Assembly: GCA_045546775.1 (NCBI GenBank)
Contig: JAZQDM010000063.1
Location: 62,001-126,000 of the forward strand
Reading direction: 5' to 3'
Length of the DNA stretch: 64,000 bases
From: RGIG3002 sp045546775
Lineage (GTDB): Bacteria > Bacillota > Clostridia > Lachnospirales > Lachnospiraceae
Of the stretch, positions 8,096 to 17,108 are shown piece after piece (position 1 is the stretch's first letter; the number at the start of each line of letters is the position of its first letter). The notes beneath the pieces were generated by a model. That model ran no database searches. It was not told the DNA's origin and was given only the letters and a program-made list of their open reading frames with translations. The position numbers and the translations under genes are program-made.

Positions 8096-8997
8096 TGAAT
8101 ACAAAAGTAACCATTGCAGGTGTAGAATTTAAAAATCCGGTTATGACCGGTTCCGGGACATTTGGTTCCGGTATGGAATACAGTGAATTTGTAGATTTGG
8201 GAAGACTTGGCGCCGTTGTGACAAAAGGCGTTGCAAATGTGCCTTGGCCGGGCAACCCGACACCCCGTGTGGCAGAGACTTACGGCGGTATGTTAAATGC
8301 CATTGGCTTGCAAAACCCGGGCATTGATGTGTTTATGGAGAGAGACATTCCTTTCCTCAAAAAGTTTGACACAAAGATTATCGTAAACGTTTGTGGAAAA
8401 ACGGTGGAAGATTACTTGGAAGTTGTGGAAAAACTTTCTGATACGGACGTGGATATGTTAGAAATCAACGTATCCTGCCCGAACGTAAAAGAAGGCGCGA
8501 TTGCGTTTGGACAAAAAGCAGACTGCCTCTATGACATTACTTCTGAGATTAAGAAAAAAGCAAAACAGCCGGTGATTATGAAGCTTAGCCCGAATGTAAC
8601 AGACATTACGGAAATGGCAAAAGCGGCAGAGGCAGCAGGCAGTGATGCGATTTCTTTGATTAATACACTTACCGGTATGAAAATAGATATTAACAGACGC
8701 AGTTTTGCCCTTGCAAACAAAACGGGAGGTCTTTCCGGCCCGGCAATCAAACCGGTGGCTGTCCGCATGGTTTACCAGTGTGCGCAGGCAGTCAACATTC
8801 CGATTATCGGTATGGGCGGTATTGCCAATGCAGAGGATGCGTTAGAGTTTATTATGGCAGGTGCAACCGCAGTTTCCGTAGGTGCCATGAACTTTGTAAA
8901 TCCGTACACCACAGTGGAAGTTGCAGACGGTATTGAGCAGTTTATGCGTGATAAAAATGTTGCGGATATTAACGAATTAATCGGTTGCGTGAAATAA
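8095..8997 (+). CDS. pyrD: dihydroorotate dehydrogenase B, catalytic subunit
   Basis: A 300-residue FMN barrel enzyme oxidising dihydroorotate to orotate. NPGIDVFMERDIPFL, the catalytic-loop region EINVSCPNVKEG with the active-site cysteine, and the FMN phosphate-binding GMGGIANAEDALEFIMAGA are visible. The ATG at 8095 overlaps the pyrK stop. A TTG three bases upstream is an alternative start. Presence of pyrK identifies this as the type 1B, NAD-linked enzyme. Confidence 0.95.
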   Translation: MNTKVTIAGVEFKNPVMTGSGTFGSGMEYSEFVDLGRLGAVVTKGVANVPWPGNPTPRVAETYGGMLNAIGLQNPGIDVFMERDIPFLKKFDTKIIVNVCGKTVEDYLEVVEKLSDTDVDMLEINVSCPNVKEGAIAFGQKADCLYDITSEIKKKAKQPVIMKLSPNVTDITEMAKAAEAAGSDAISLINTLTGMKIDINRRSFALANKTGGLSGPAIKPVAVRMVYQCAQAVNIPIIGMGGIANAEDALEFIMAGATAVSVGAMNFVNPYTTVEVADGIEQFMRDKNVADINELIGCVK

Positions 8998-9051
8998 GCG
9001 GGAAAGCTGTTTTGCTTCCGCGCGGACAAATATTTACTTTTAGTTATAAAT

Positions 9052-9095
9052 CACCTTCACACGTAATATATTTAGGTAGAATACGTGTGGAGGTG
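9052..9095 (+). promoter_or_regulatory. stem masking the sipL ribosome binding site
   Basis: CACCTTCACACGTA (9052-9065) can pair along its full length with TACGTGTGGAGGTG (9082-9095), with one U-G wobble. The second arm contains the GGAGGTG ribosome site of sipL. If the transcript starts upstream of 9052, initiation would be repressed by this stem. Confidence 0.55.
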
Positions 9096-9103
9096 TTTTT
9101 CGT

Positions 9104-10720
9104 TTGGAATTAGTGAAGCAGAACATACATATGGACAGGATGAAGTGTCTTGCAGGGACACAGATTACATTGGAGAATGACGTGAACATACCGGATAGCA
9201 GGCCGGATGCACAGAGCATTGTGCTGAGCAAAGGAAATGTAGCAGTGGAGGAATGCAAAGCATCAGACAACCATGTAATGCTGCGCGGAAAATTGCATTA
9301 CAGGTTGCTTGTGCAGGCGATGCAAGGAGAAATGTATACCATTCACGGAGAAATTCCGTTTGAAGAGCAAGTGTACATGGAAGGTGCTACTGCTGCAGAT
9401 ACGCCGGATGTCATGAGCACATTGGAAGATTTGAATGTGGAATTGATTAATTCCAGAAAGTTGAGTGTGCAGGCAGTGGCGGCATTTAAACTTCATGTAT
9501 GCCAATTGTGGGATGAAGAAATTGCCACCGGAATGCTGGTAAACAGTGAGTCGGATGGAGCTGTGGAATGCCACAAAAGCAAAAAGAACGTGACCCAGGT
9601 TGCCATTATGAAAAAGGACATTTTCCGCATCAAAGAAGAGATTGAGCTTCCGCAAAATTATCCGAATATTATGGAACTTGTGTGGAGTGATGTGCAACTG
9701 ACTAATGTGGAATTCCGCCTGTTGGAAGAAAAGATTGCCGTGCAGGGTTCGGCACAGATTTTTTTACTGTATGAAAGCGAAGGGGAGGAGGGCAAAATCC
9801 GCGCTTATGAAACTTCCGTTCCGTTTGGGGGAACGATAGAATGTTACGGTTGTAAAGAAACGTTTGTGCCAGCAATCCGCTTTGAAAAAGGAATGCCAAC
9901 GTTGGAAACCCGTACCGATTTTGACGGGGAAGAGCGTGTGGTAGGATTGGAAGTCATTCTCAATATGGATATCTGTCTTTACGAAGAAGGAAACGTGGAG
10001 TATGTGGATGACTTTTTTGGAATTGACAAAGAGGTGGAGCCGGTAAAAAAAGACGCCTATTACAAAAAATTAGTTCTTTGCAGCAATGACAAAATGAAAG
10101 TGACAGGACAGCTGGAAACACCCCATGTGACGGATGGTATTTTGCAAATTATGCATACGTGTGCCGGCGTGCAGATGGACGATGTGCGTCTGGAAAATAA
10201 AACGATTGTGGCAGACGGAGCCGTGCATTTGCAAGTGCTGCTTGCTACCGGTGAAAGTGAAAAGCCGTACGTTGGTGTGCAGGGATTTTTGCCTTTTACC
10301 CATGAGATTCCTTTGGGGGATAACGTTAGCTTGAATGATAATAATATGTGGGAAAATATGCTGCTTACAAAATATCAGTTTGACGTGCAACCGATGCTTT
10401 CGGCAGTGATGACAACGCTTGGCGGAAACGGGGAACTGGAGGCAAAGGCGGTAGTGCATTTTACTACGCTTGTGTTTGAAAATGAGACGCAGCAGCAAAT
10501 TTGCGATGTGCAGATGCGTGAAGTAGATGCAGAAAAAAGAGCGAATATTCCGGGTATCGTAGGTTACATAGTAGGCGAAGGCGACAAACTTTGGGATATT
10601 GCAAAACGATATTATGTGCCGGTTTCCCAAATTGTGGAATTCAACAATTTGTCGGGAGAGATTGTGCGTACAGGAGATAAACTGCTCCTTGTAAAACAGG
10701 GACATGGTGCAATGTCTTAA
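9104..10720 (+). CDS. sipL: SipL-like spore coat assembly protein (DUF3794 repeats plus LysM)
   Basis: A 538-residue protein with several copies of the DUF3794/SPOCS-type domain. A LysM domain sits at the C terminus (IVGYIVGEGDKLWDIAKRYY near residue 485). This matches SipL of Clostridia, which binds the coat morphogenetic ATPase SpoIVA on the mother-cell side of the forespore. The start is TTG at 9104, eight bases after GGAGGTG; no ATG fits as well. The gene ends at a strong terminator. Family identity is firm; interaction with SpoIVA is known for the family only. Confidence 0.85.
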   Translation: MELVKQNIHMDRMKCLAGTQITLENDVNIPDSRPDAQSIVLSKGNVAVEECKASDNHVMLRGKLHYRLLVQAMQGEMYTIHGEIPFEEQVYMEGATAADTPDVMSTLEDLNVELINSRKLSVQAVAAFKLHVCQLWDEEIATGMLVNSESDGAVECHKSKKNVTQVAIMKKDIFRIKEEIELPQNYPNIMELVWSDVQLTNVEFRLLEEKIAVQGSAQIFLLYESEGEEGKIRAYETSVPFGGTIECYGCKETFVPAIRFEKGMPTLETRTDFDGEERVVGLEVILNMDICLYEEGNVEYVDDFFGIDKEVEPVKKDAYYKKLVLCSNDKMKVTGQLETPHVTDGILQIMHTCAGVQMDDVRLENKTIVADGAVHLQVLLATGESEKPYVGVQGFLPFTHEIPLGDNVSLNDNNMWENMLLTKYQFDVQPMLSAVMTTLGGNGELEAKAVVHFTTLVFENETQQQICDVQMREVDAEKRANIPGIVGYIVGEGDKLWDIAKRYYVPVSQIVEFNNLSGEIVRTGDKLLLVKQGHGAMS

Positions 10721-10743
10721 GAAGGTTGTGGGAAAATGAAACA

Positions 10744-10775
10744 CGCTCCGCGGGATACGCGGAGCGAAATTTTTT
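10744..10775 (+). terminator. intrinsic terminator of sipL
   Basis: CGCTCCGCG and CGCGGAGCG form a perfect 9-base-pair stem, followed by a T run at 10770-10775 on the plus strand. The T run touches the stop codon of the convergent gene. Confidence 0.88.
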
Positions 10776-11394
10776 AGTTAGAATCTGTTGTTACTGTGCC
10801 GTTTGCAGCTGCAGCCAAGTCGTCAAATTTTTTCATAACAGCATCGAAAGTCTGTTTACTGATTTCAGGAAGCTCACCGCCCCATGTCTCTTCAGCTTGT
10901 TTGTAACCTTTCTCGAATGCTGCGCGCATTTCTTCAATCTTGTCCGGGTCACCGCCTGTGAGAGCTGTAGCGAATTCTACGATTCGGTCAGAAGTCTTTT
11001 CAACGCCCCAGTAGCCGTCTTCCGCGATGTCAGCCTGTGCTTGCGCTTTTGTAGCCGGGTCAACGGTAAAGTTGCCTTCGCGAAGGAAAGACCAAATGTC
11101 GGTTGCTTCTCCGTTCTTTGTAGCCTGTTTGCTGATTAACTGCTCAACCAATGCTCTAAACTGTGCAGTTCTCGCGTCAGCTTCCGCTTTCAATTTGTTA
11201 ATCAAATTTGTGTCCGGTGTGTAAGTTTTCTTTGTTGTGTCTGTTTCTTTGGAAGAAGGTTCATAAATAACACCTTTGTCTTCCGGTTTTGTTGCAGTAG
11301 CCTCAGCAGCTTCCGTTGCCTTTGCTGTTGATGTATATGCAGAATAAGCACTTGCAGCATCGGTTCCTGTAACTCCGTTTACATTCATACCCAT
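10774..11394 (-). CDS. conserved hypothetical protein, low-complexity N terminus
   Basis: A 206-residue soluble protein starting MGMNVNGVTGTDAASAYSAY. The ATG at 11394 follows an AAAGGAG site at 7 bases, so an upstream in-frame start is rejected. The first 70 residues are Ala/Thr/Ser-rich and probably disordered. The rest is helical with a YWGVEKTSDRIVEFATALTGGD segment and KGYKQAEETWGGELPEIS. This pattern recurs in Lachnospiraceae proteins of unknown role as far as I recall; no function is claimed. It is convergent with sipL. Confidence 0.75.
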   Translation of the reverse strand: MGMNVNGVTGTDAASAYSAYTSTAKATEAAEATATKPEDKGVIYEPSSKETDTTKKTYTPDTNLINKLKAEADARTAQFRALVEQLISKQATKNGEATDIWSFLREGNFTVDPATKAQAQADIAEDGYWGVEKTSDRIVEFATALTGGDPDKIEEMRAAFEKGYKQAEETWGGELPEISKQTFDAVMKKFDDLAAAANGTVTTDSN

Positions 11395-11576
11395 ATCGAT
11401 ACTCCTTTCTACCATCCTTGGTAAGTACATAAAAATACGACTGTGCAGGGACAATCATCCCTTTCTTAATAGACTTATCGGCATGTTTAGTCCAAAGGAT
11501 TAGCGATATTTTGTCTTTTTTAAAAAATTTTTTTGTTTTATAGAGCTTGATTTTGGGGAAACCGGATGCACGATTA

Positions 11577-11605
11577 TTGACGAAAGTCCGGGCTTTGTAT
11601 ATAAT
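11577..11605 (+). promoter_or_regulatory. sigma-A promoter of ispE-gntR
   Basis: TTGACG at 11577 and TATAAT at 11600 are separated by 17 bases. A perfect ACAATATTGT palindrome at 11611-11620 overlaps the start-point region and could be an operator. Confidence 0.75.
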
Positions 11606-11645
11606 AAACTACAATATTGTATACAAGATTGATAGGGGGTACTCT

Positions 11646-12539
11646 ATGGAACAACTTACCTTGCAGGCTTTTGCAAAAGTAAATCTTTCTTTGGATGTTG
11701 TGCGACGCAGACCGGATGGTTACCATGACGTAAAAATGATTATGCAGACAATCGGTTTGCATGATGAGCTTGTGATGAAAAAAGTGCAGTCGGGAATCCG
11801 CGTGACAGTGGATATGGGAGAAGGATTTTCGGAAGTGTTGGAAGGCGATGAAAACAATCTTGTTTACAAGGCTGCTAAAGCAGTGATGGATGCGCGACAA
11901 ATGACAGAGGGCGTGCAGATTCATTTGAAAAAGAATATTCCGATGGCAGCAGGGATGGCAGGCGGCAGCACCGATGCAGCAGCCGTTTTTCGTGGTATGA
12001 ATGAACTGTTTGGTCTTGGAATGACGATAGATGAGATGAAGGAAATGGCAGTAAAAATCGGCGCAGACGTACCGTATTGTATTGAGGGCGGTACGCAGCT
12101 TTCGGAAGGCATCGGCGAAATATTGACACCGATAGAGGGCATTCCGCATTTTTATTTGCTTGTTGCAAAGCCGGATATCAGTGTTTCCACAAAATATGTG
12201 TACGAAAATTTGCGTTTGCAAGAATTGGAGCGTCATCCGGATGTGGACGGTATGGCGCAGGCGATTCAAAACGGAGATTTGAGTGGTATCGTATCCCGCA
12301 TGGAAAATGTGTTGGAAAGTGTGACGGTAAAAAAATACCCGATTATAGGGGAGATTACTGATTTTATGAAACAAAACGGTGCCGAAAATGCAATGATGAG
12401 CGGAAGCGGACCGACGGTATTTGGTATTTATAAGGACGAAAAGATGGCGCAAAAAGCCGCAGATATTTTGAAAAAAACAGATCTGGCAAAGCAGATTTTT
12501 GTGACGGAAATACAGGGAAAAATAGGGGAGGCAAAGTAA
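11646..12539 (+). CDS. ispE: 4-diphosphocytidyl-2-C-methyl-D-erythritol kinase
   Basis: A 297-residue GHMP kinase of the non-mevalonate isoprenoid pathway. AFAKVNLSLDVVRRRPDGYH at the N terminus, the ATP-binding PMAAGMAGGSTDAAA near residue 97 and MMSGSGPTVFG near residue 250 are all typical. The ATG at 11646 has a GGGGG site; an earlier in-frame start lacks both a site and homology. The promoter and palindrome lie directly upstream. A GntR-type regulator follows after 3 bases, so the two are cotranscribed. Confidence 0.95.
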   Translation: MEQLTLQAFAKVNLSLDVVRRRPDGYHDVKMIMQTIGLHDELVMKKVQSGIRVTVDMGEGFSEVLEGDENNLVYKAAKAVMDARQMTEGVQIHLKKNIPMAAGMAGGSTDAAAVFRGMNELFGLGMTIDEMKEMAVKIGADVPYCIEGGTQLSEGIGEILTPIEGIPHFYLLVAKPDISVSTKYVYENLRLQELERHPDVDGMAQAIQNGDLSGIVSRMENVLESVTVKKYPIIGEITDFMKQNGAENAMMSGSGPTVFGIYKDEKMAQKAADILKKTDLAKQIFVTEIQGKIGEAK

Positions 12540-12542
12540 TAT

Positions 12543-13244
12543 ATGACAGATAACCTTCAGATGAAAAGTGATGAATTTTTACCACTTCGTGATGTCGTGT
12601 TTAACACACTCAGACAGGCGATTTTGACCGGAGAATTAAAACCGGGCGAGCGTTTGATGGAAATTCATCTTGCAAATAAACTCGGCGTAAGCCGTACGCC
12701 GATCCGCGAGGCAATCCGCAAATTGGAACTGGAAGGTCTTGTGACGATGATTCCGCGCAGGGGAGCGGTTGTTGCGGAGATTACGGAGAAGAGTCTGAAA
12801 GATGTGTTGGAAGTGCGTAGAACGTTGGATGCGTTGTCGGTGGAACTTGCCAGCGACCGTATCAGCGAGGAGGAGTTAAACGAACTTCGCATGGCATGTC
12901 TGAAATTTGAGGAAGCAGTAAAGACAAAAGACGCACGGATTATTGCAAAGGCAGATGTGGCGTTGCACGATATTATTGTGAAAGCGACCGGAAACCAGCG
13001 TTTGATTCAGCTACTAAACAACCTTTCCGAGCAAATGTACCGGTATCGTTTTGAGTATATCAAAGACGAAAGCGGTCATGCGACACTGATAGAAGAACAT
13101 AGAATTATATACGAAAGTATTTTGAAAAAAGATAAAGATACTGCAGCTGCGACAGCCAAACTGCATATCGACAACCAGGAAAAATCCATTATGAAGCAGA
13201 TTCATTTGGAAAAGCAGGAAAAAGCAAAAAAGACAAAAAAATAA
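12543..13244 (+). CDS. GntR/FadR-family transcriptional regulator
   Basis: A 233-residue regulator with an N-terminal winged helix (LKPGERLMEIHLANKLGVSRTPIREAIRKLE, about residues 25-60) and a C-terminal all-helical FCD ligand domain. FCD residues HDIIVKATGN and the late histidines that bind metal or ligand are visible. The tail is very basic (KQEKAKKTKK). It follows ispE closely, so it might act on the palindrome at 11611; that is inference. The effector is unknown. Confidence 0.88.
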   Translation: MTDNLQMKSDEFLPLRDVVFNTLRQAILTGELKPGERLMEIHLANKLGVSRTPIREAIRKLELEGLVTMIPRRGAVVAEITEKSLKDVLEVRRTLDALSVELASDRISEEELNELRMACLKFEEAVKTKDARIIAKADVALHDIIVKATGNQRLIQLLNNLSEQMYRYRFEYIKDESGHATLIEEHRIIYESILKKDKDTAAATAKLHIDNQEKSIMKQIHLEKQEKAKKTKK

Positions 13245-13317
13245 ATTGCCCTGCTGTTGAATAAAATTCCTTTTTTTTCCAATACTCCTTAAAAAGACAC
13301 AGTGAAGGAGTAGGTAA

Positions 13318-13596
13318 ATGAAAAGAAATATTAGTTCAATTGGGTTGCTTATATTTGTAGGATATATGTGGTGGGGCTTTGTGTATCCGGAATTTTCTCT
13401 CATGGAAGGAACGTTTGAAATGGTAGACGTGACAGAGGAGGATGAGGTGGATGCAGAGGATGATGCAGATGCAAAAGACGGTAAAGAAGAAAAAGTGAGT
13501 CCTGTCAAGTCGCAACAAGGTTGGTGCAGTCTTCTTGAGACAGAGCCGGAAAACATCGTGTTTAGAAGTAAAATAGTAAGGAAATGGATGCAATGA
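13318..13596 (+). CDS. small membrane-anchored acidic protein
   Basis: A 92-residue protein with a GAAGGAG site. One N-terminal helix (about residues 7-25) is followed by a strongly acidic segment (VTEEDEVDAEDDADAKDG) and a Cys- and Trp-containing C terminus. No family is recognised. Its 3' end overlaps the murI start by 13 bases, which suggests coupling with cell-wall precursor synthesis, but no role can be stated. Confidence 0.65.
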   Translation: MKRNISSIGLLIFVGYMWWGFVYPEFSLMEGTFEMVDVTEEDEVDAEDDADAKDGKEEKVSPVKSQQGWCSLLETEPENIVFRSKIVRKWMQ

Positions 13597-14429
13597 CAAT
13601 GGAAAGACAAAATCTGAATGACGCGCCCATCGGTGTGTTTGATTCAGGCGTAGGTGGTCTTACGGTAGTGCGGGAAATTATTCGACAGATTCCCAATGAA
13701 AAAATTGTATATTTTGGAGATACTGCGAGAGTGCCTTACGGCAGCAAATCCAAAGATATTGTAACGAAATATTCCAAGCAGATTGTCCGTTTTTTGCAGA
13801 CGCAGCAGGTGAAAGCAATTGTTGTTGCCTGCAATACGGCAAGTGCGTATGCGCTTGATGAAATAGAAAAGGAAATCGATATTCCGATTATTGGGGTAGT
13901 AAAACCCGGCGCGAAAGTGGCGGCAGAAGCGACGCGCAACGGAAAAATCGGTGTGATTGGTACGGAAGGAACGGTAAACAGCCGTATTTATTCCACTTAC
14001 ATAAAAGATATCCGAAGCGACGTGGATGTGGTCGGAAAAGCATGCCCGCTTTTTGTTCCCCTTGTGGAAGAAGGGCTGTTGATTGATCCGGTAACGGATG
14101 AAATAGCGATGCGTTATTTGAGCGAATTGATTGATATCGATATTGATACGCTTATTTTGGGGTGCACCCATTATCCGCTGATTCGTTCTACAGTAGGAAG
14201 AATCATGGGAGAAAATGTGACGCTTGTAAACCCGGCCTATGAAACGGCACGGGAATTAAAAGAGCTTTTGGCGGCAGAAGGTTTGCTAAACGAGAAAGAG
14301 GCAGGCCTGGGCGAGAATAAGTACCGTTTTTTTGTGAGCGATGGTGCGGAGAAGTTTAAAAGATTTGCCAATTCTATTTTGAAGTATGGCATTCTTTCTG
14401 CCAAAACAATCAACATTGAAGAATATTAA
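13584..14429 (+). CDS. murI: glutamate racemase
   Basis: A 281-residue cofactor-independent racemase that makes D-glutamate for peptidoglycan. The substrate loop IGVFDSGVGGLTVVREI and both catalytic cysteines are visible (VVACNTASA near residue 82, LGCTHYPLI near 193). The start is ambiguous between ATG codons at 13584, 13593 and 13599; TAAGGA at 13577 best serves 13593. It overlaps the preceding small gene and is followed by a DUF1934 gene. Confidence 0.95.
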   Translation: MDAMTMERQNLNDAPIGVFDSGVGGLTVVREIIRQIPNEKIVYFGDTARVPYGSKSKDIVTKYSKQIVRFLQTQQVKAIVVACNTASAYALDEIEKEIDIPIIGVVKPGAKVAAEATRNGKIGVIGTEGTVNSRIYSTYIKDIRSDVDVVGKACPLFVPLVEEGLLIDPVTDEIAMRYLSELIDIDIDTLILGCTHYPLIRSTVGRIMGENVTLVNPAYETARELKELLAAEGLLNEKEAGLGENKYRFFVSDGAEKFKRFANSILKYGILSAKTINIEEY

Positions 14430-14456
14430 TTGCACATTGCGGAGGTTTTAGGGGAA

Positions 14457-14900
14457 ATGACAAAGGATGTTTTGTTGGCGATTCGAGGACTCCAGTTTGA
14501 AGAGGGTCAGGATGAAAACAAAGTGGAGACAATCAATTTTGCCCAGTATTACAATAAAAACAATAGTCATTATGTGATTTATGATGAAGTGACGGAAGGC
14601 TTTTCGGAAAACACAAAAAATATTATTAAATTCAAAGAACATTCCCTTGATTTGACAAAGAGAGGGCTCGTGAATGTACATATGGTGTTTGAAGAAAACA
14701 AAAAAAGTATGACAAATTACTCTACACCTTACGGGAATCTTTTGATTGGTATCGATGCCAAAAAGGTGACTTGTAAAGAAGAGGATGAGCAGATACACGT
14801 TGACGTGGAATATGCACTGGAAGTGAATTACGAACACCTTGCAGACTGCAGAATCCAGATGAATATCCGCTCGGCGGAAAACGGAGTAGAACTTTCTTAA
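14457..14900 (+). CDS. DUF1934 (YwiB-like) protein
   Basis: A 147-residue calycin-like beta-barrel protein: DVLLAIRGLQFEEGQDENKVE, then HYVIYDEVTEGFSENTKNIIKF and TPYGNLLIGIDAKKV, as in the DUF1934 family. The ATG at 14457 is preferred to a TTG further upstream because GGAGG and AGGGGA lie before it. Cotranscribed with murI and followed by a terminator. Biochemical function of the family is not established. Confidence 0.82.
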   Translation: MTKDVLLAIRGLQFEEGQDENKVETINFAQYYNKNNSHYVIYDEVTEGFSENTKNIIKFKEHSLDLTKRGLVNVHMVFEENKKSMTNYSTPYGNLLIGIDAKKVTCKEEDEQIHVDVEYALEVNYEHLADCRIQMNIRSAENGVELS

Positions 14901-14920
14901 ACTCCTCTTACACAAAATAA

Positions 14921-14947
14921 AAAAACTGCCCAAGGCAGTTTTTTTAT
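14921..14947. terminator. bidirectional terminator
   Basis: A-run, AACTGCC, three-base loop, GGCAGTT, T-run. It can end transcripts from both the DUF1934 gene and the convergent gene at 14944. Confidence 0.85.
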
Positions 14948-15420
14948 TTTAGCGGTTTTGCACCGGCTTTTTCTTGAAGTTTTTCCAAGTTGCGTTTGAA
15001 AAATCCTTTTTTCTTTTCCGGAACCGGAGTGGATTTTCCGTGAAGTCCTTTGACACCGATAATGTAAATGCCGCTTACAACAGCTTTTACTTCTTTTTTT
15101 ACCGGAACGGAATCAAAAATTTTCTGGTCACATACCAAAGACATAATCTGCGGTCCGACTTTTGCCTTTACAATAGGGAGTTTGGAGTTACGCATAATCT
15201 TTGGTGTTTGGTCAAGAACCATCTGCGGAAGTCCGGCATCTTTTAACTTCATACGCTTTTTGTCAATAATAAGCATGGAAACAGTCTGTTTGTTTGCCTC
15301 CATCTGTTGTTCCTGCTCAGCCTGTCTTTTCTGGGCTTTTTTTCCGACAAAATATAAAACTACAATACCGATAATTAAAATAGCTAATACAACTATTAAT
15401 ATAATTGCTCCTGTGCTCAA
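14944..15420 (-). CDS. single-pass membrane protein, unknown function
   Basis: A 158-residue protein. The TTG start at 15420 is supported by AGGAGG nine bases upstream. One helix (about residues 5-25) is followed by a KKAQKRQAEQEQQMEANKQ charged stretch. A compact domain containing MLIIDKKRMKLKDAGLP and a basic C terminus (FFKRNLEKLQEKAG) completes it. The topology suggests a cytoplasmic domain tethered to the membrane. No family function is recognised. Confidence 0.72.
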   Translation of the reverse strand: MSTGAIILIVVLAILIIGIVVLYFVGKKAQKRQAEQEQQMEANKQTVSMLIIDKKRMKLKDAGLPQMVLDQTPKIMRNSKLPIVKAKVGPQIMSLVCDQKIFDSVPVKKEVKAVVSGIYIIGVKGLHGKSTPVPEKKKGFFKRNLEKLQEKAGAKPLK

Positions 15421-15565
15421 TTGAGACTTCCTCCTAACAAATTAATGTAAAATTTATTGTATCATTCTTTTTTTTATTAAGCAAGTAGGATATAATAAAT
15501 GAAATGTCAGCAATTTTGTGAGGATGCAAATTTTACTTAGTAAATCAAAGGAAGAAGGTTTTTTG

Positions 15566-17038
15566 ATGGAACAAATTTTTGATTTTCTGGGGGCGGTTTG
15601 GGAGGCGGTGTCACCGCATATTATGACGATTAACATGCTGTTGGCCATTACGATTGTATTTTTTCAGAGAAAAAATCCGCAAGCCGTGTGGACATGGCTG
15701 TTGCTTTTGTATTTCATACCGATTATAGGCTTTGTTTTTTATTTGTTAATCGGTGGCGATATGCATAAGCGGAAAATGTTTAAATTAAAAGGAATCGAGG
15801 ATAAATTAAACGATATTATCCGCTTGCAGGAAGATAGTCTGCTGAACGAGGAACTGGAAGCGGAAGCACCGGAAATCACGGAATATTCAGACCTTGTACT
15901 GTACAATTTGGAAGCAGGCGGGGCGGTGCTTACCAATGATAATGAACTGGATATTTTTGTGGACGGAAATGAGAAGTTTGAGGCACTTTTGGAAGATATC
16001 CGTAAGGCAGAGAAGTTTATTCATATCCAATATTATATTATTAAAAATGATATATTGTTTCACCGCATAAAAGATGCACTTCTTGAAAAAGTAAAAGAAG
16101 GCGTTGAGGTGCGTATTTTGTTCGACAGTATGGGGTGTCGTTCGGTTGCTCCAAAATATTGGAAAGAATTGAAAGAACAGGGCATTCTGCTGGCAGAATT
16201 TTTCCCGGCTATTTTGCGCCATTTTCAATTGCGTGTCAATTACCGCAATCACCGAAAAATTGTTGTTATAGACAACAAGGTGGCGTATGTGGGCGGTTTT
16301 AATATTGGCAAAGAGTACATTGGTTTGGATAAAAAATTCGGCTATTGGCGGGATACCCATCTTCGTTTGGAAGGGACAAGTGTTGTGTCTTTAGGAATCC
16401 GCTTTTTGCTGGATTGGAATTATGCTGCAAAAGAAAATTTGTTTGCCGCGGGCAAATATTTGAATGTGGAAGCGCGCAGCATTCAGCCCGGGTGCGATGT
16501 CCAGATTATTTCCAGCGGCCCGGACTCGCAGATGAAAGTAATCCGTGATAATTATGTGCGTCTTATCGGCAAGGCAAAAAAGAGTATTTATATTCAATCG
16601 CCGTATTTTATTCCGGATGATGCGATGCTTACTGCATTAAATATTGCCATCCGTTCCGGTGTGGATGTAAATATTATGATTCCGTGCAAGCCGGACCATC
16701 CGTTTGTGTATTGGGCCACGTATTCGTACATTGGCGATATGGTAATGGCCGGTGCAAAATGTTACACCTACGAAAATGGTTTTCTGCACGCAAAAGGAAT
16801 CGTTGTAGATGATAAAGTATTTTGTTACGGAACAGCCAATATGGATATTCGCAGTTTTGGCTTAAACTTTGAAGTCAATGCAGTCGTATACAACGAAGAC
16901 AAAGCGCGTCTTATGCGGGAGTATTTTGAAAAAGATTTGAAAAATTGCCGTCAAGTGACGAAAGACAGGTATGCAAGCCGCTCACTCATTATCCGAATCA
17001 AAGAGCAAGTAAGCCGATTGTTGTCGCCTGTTTTGTAA
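15566..17038 (+). CDS. cls: cardiolipin synthase
   Basis: A 490-residue phospholipase-D superfamily enzyme that joins phosphatidylglycerol molecules into cardiolipin at the membrane. Two N-terminal helices (about residues 15-65) are followed by two HKD motifs, HRKIVVIDNKVAYVGGFNIG near residue 230 and HAKGIVVDDKVFCYGTANMD near 410. Length is normal. The ATG at 15566 follows GAAGAAGG; a longer frame upstream has no site. Confidence 0.94.
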   Translation: MEQIFDFLGAVWEAVSPHIMTINMLLAITIVFFQRKNPQAVWTWLLLLYFIPIIGFVFYLLIGGDMHKRKMFKLKGIEDKLNDIIRLQEDSLLNEELEAEAPEITEYSDLVLYNLEAGGAVLTNDNELDIFVDGNEKFEALLEDIRKAEKFIHIQYYIIKNDILFHRIKDALLEKVKEGVEVRILFDSMGCRSVAPKYWKELKEQGILLAEFFPAILRHFQLRVNYRNHRKIVVIDNKVAYVGGFNIGKEYIGLDKKFGYWRDTHLRLEGTSVVSLGIRFLLDWNYAAKENLFAAGKYLNVEARSIQPGCDVQIISSGPDSQMKVIRDNYVRLIGKAKKSIYIQSPYFIPDDAMLTALNIAIRSGVDVNIMIPCKPDHPFVYWATYSYIGDMVMAGAKCYTYENGFLHAKGIVVDDKVFCYGTANMDIRSFGLNFEVNAVVYNEDKARLMREYFEKDLKNCRQVTKDRYASRSLIIRIKEQVSRLLSPVL

Positions 17039-17108
17039 TGACAGATTTTTCTTTTTGTGATATAGTAATGAGTGGTTATGTTTGAAATGGTCGAATGGAG
17101 GTTAAATT

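Noticed and set aside
7256..8104. Long open frame on the minus strand opposite pyrK (282 codons)
   Set aside because: It is an antisense shadow of a well-conserved gene, Cys/Phe/His-rich with no domain and no ribosome site.
10070..10744. 224-codon minus-strand frame opposite sipL
   Set aside because: Antisense to conserved DUF3794 repeats, and it would run through the sipL terminator.
11574..12452. 292-codon minus-strand frame opposite ispE
   Set aside because: It mirrors the ispE reading frame, has the biased composition of an antisense shadow and no start signals.
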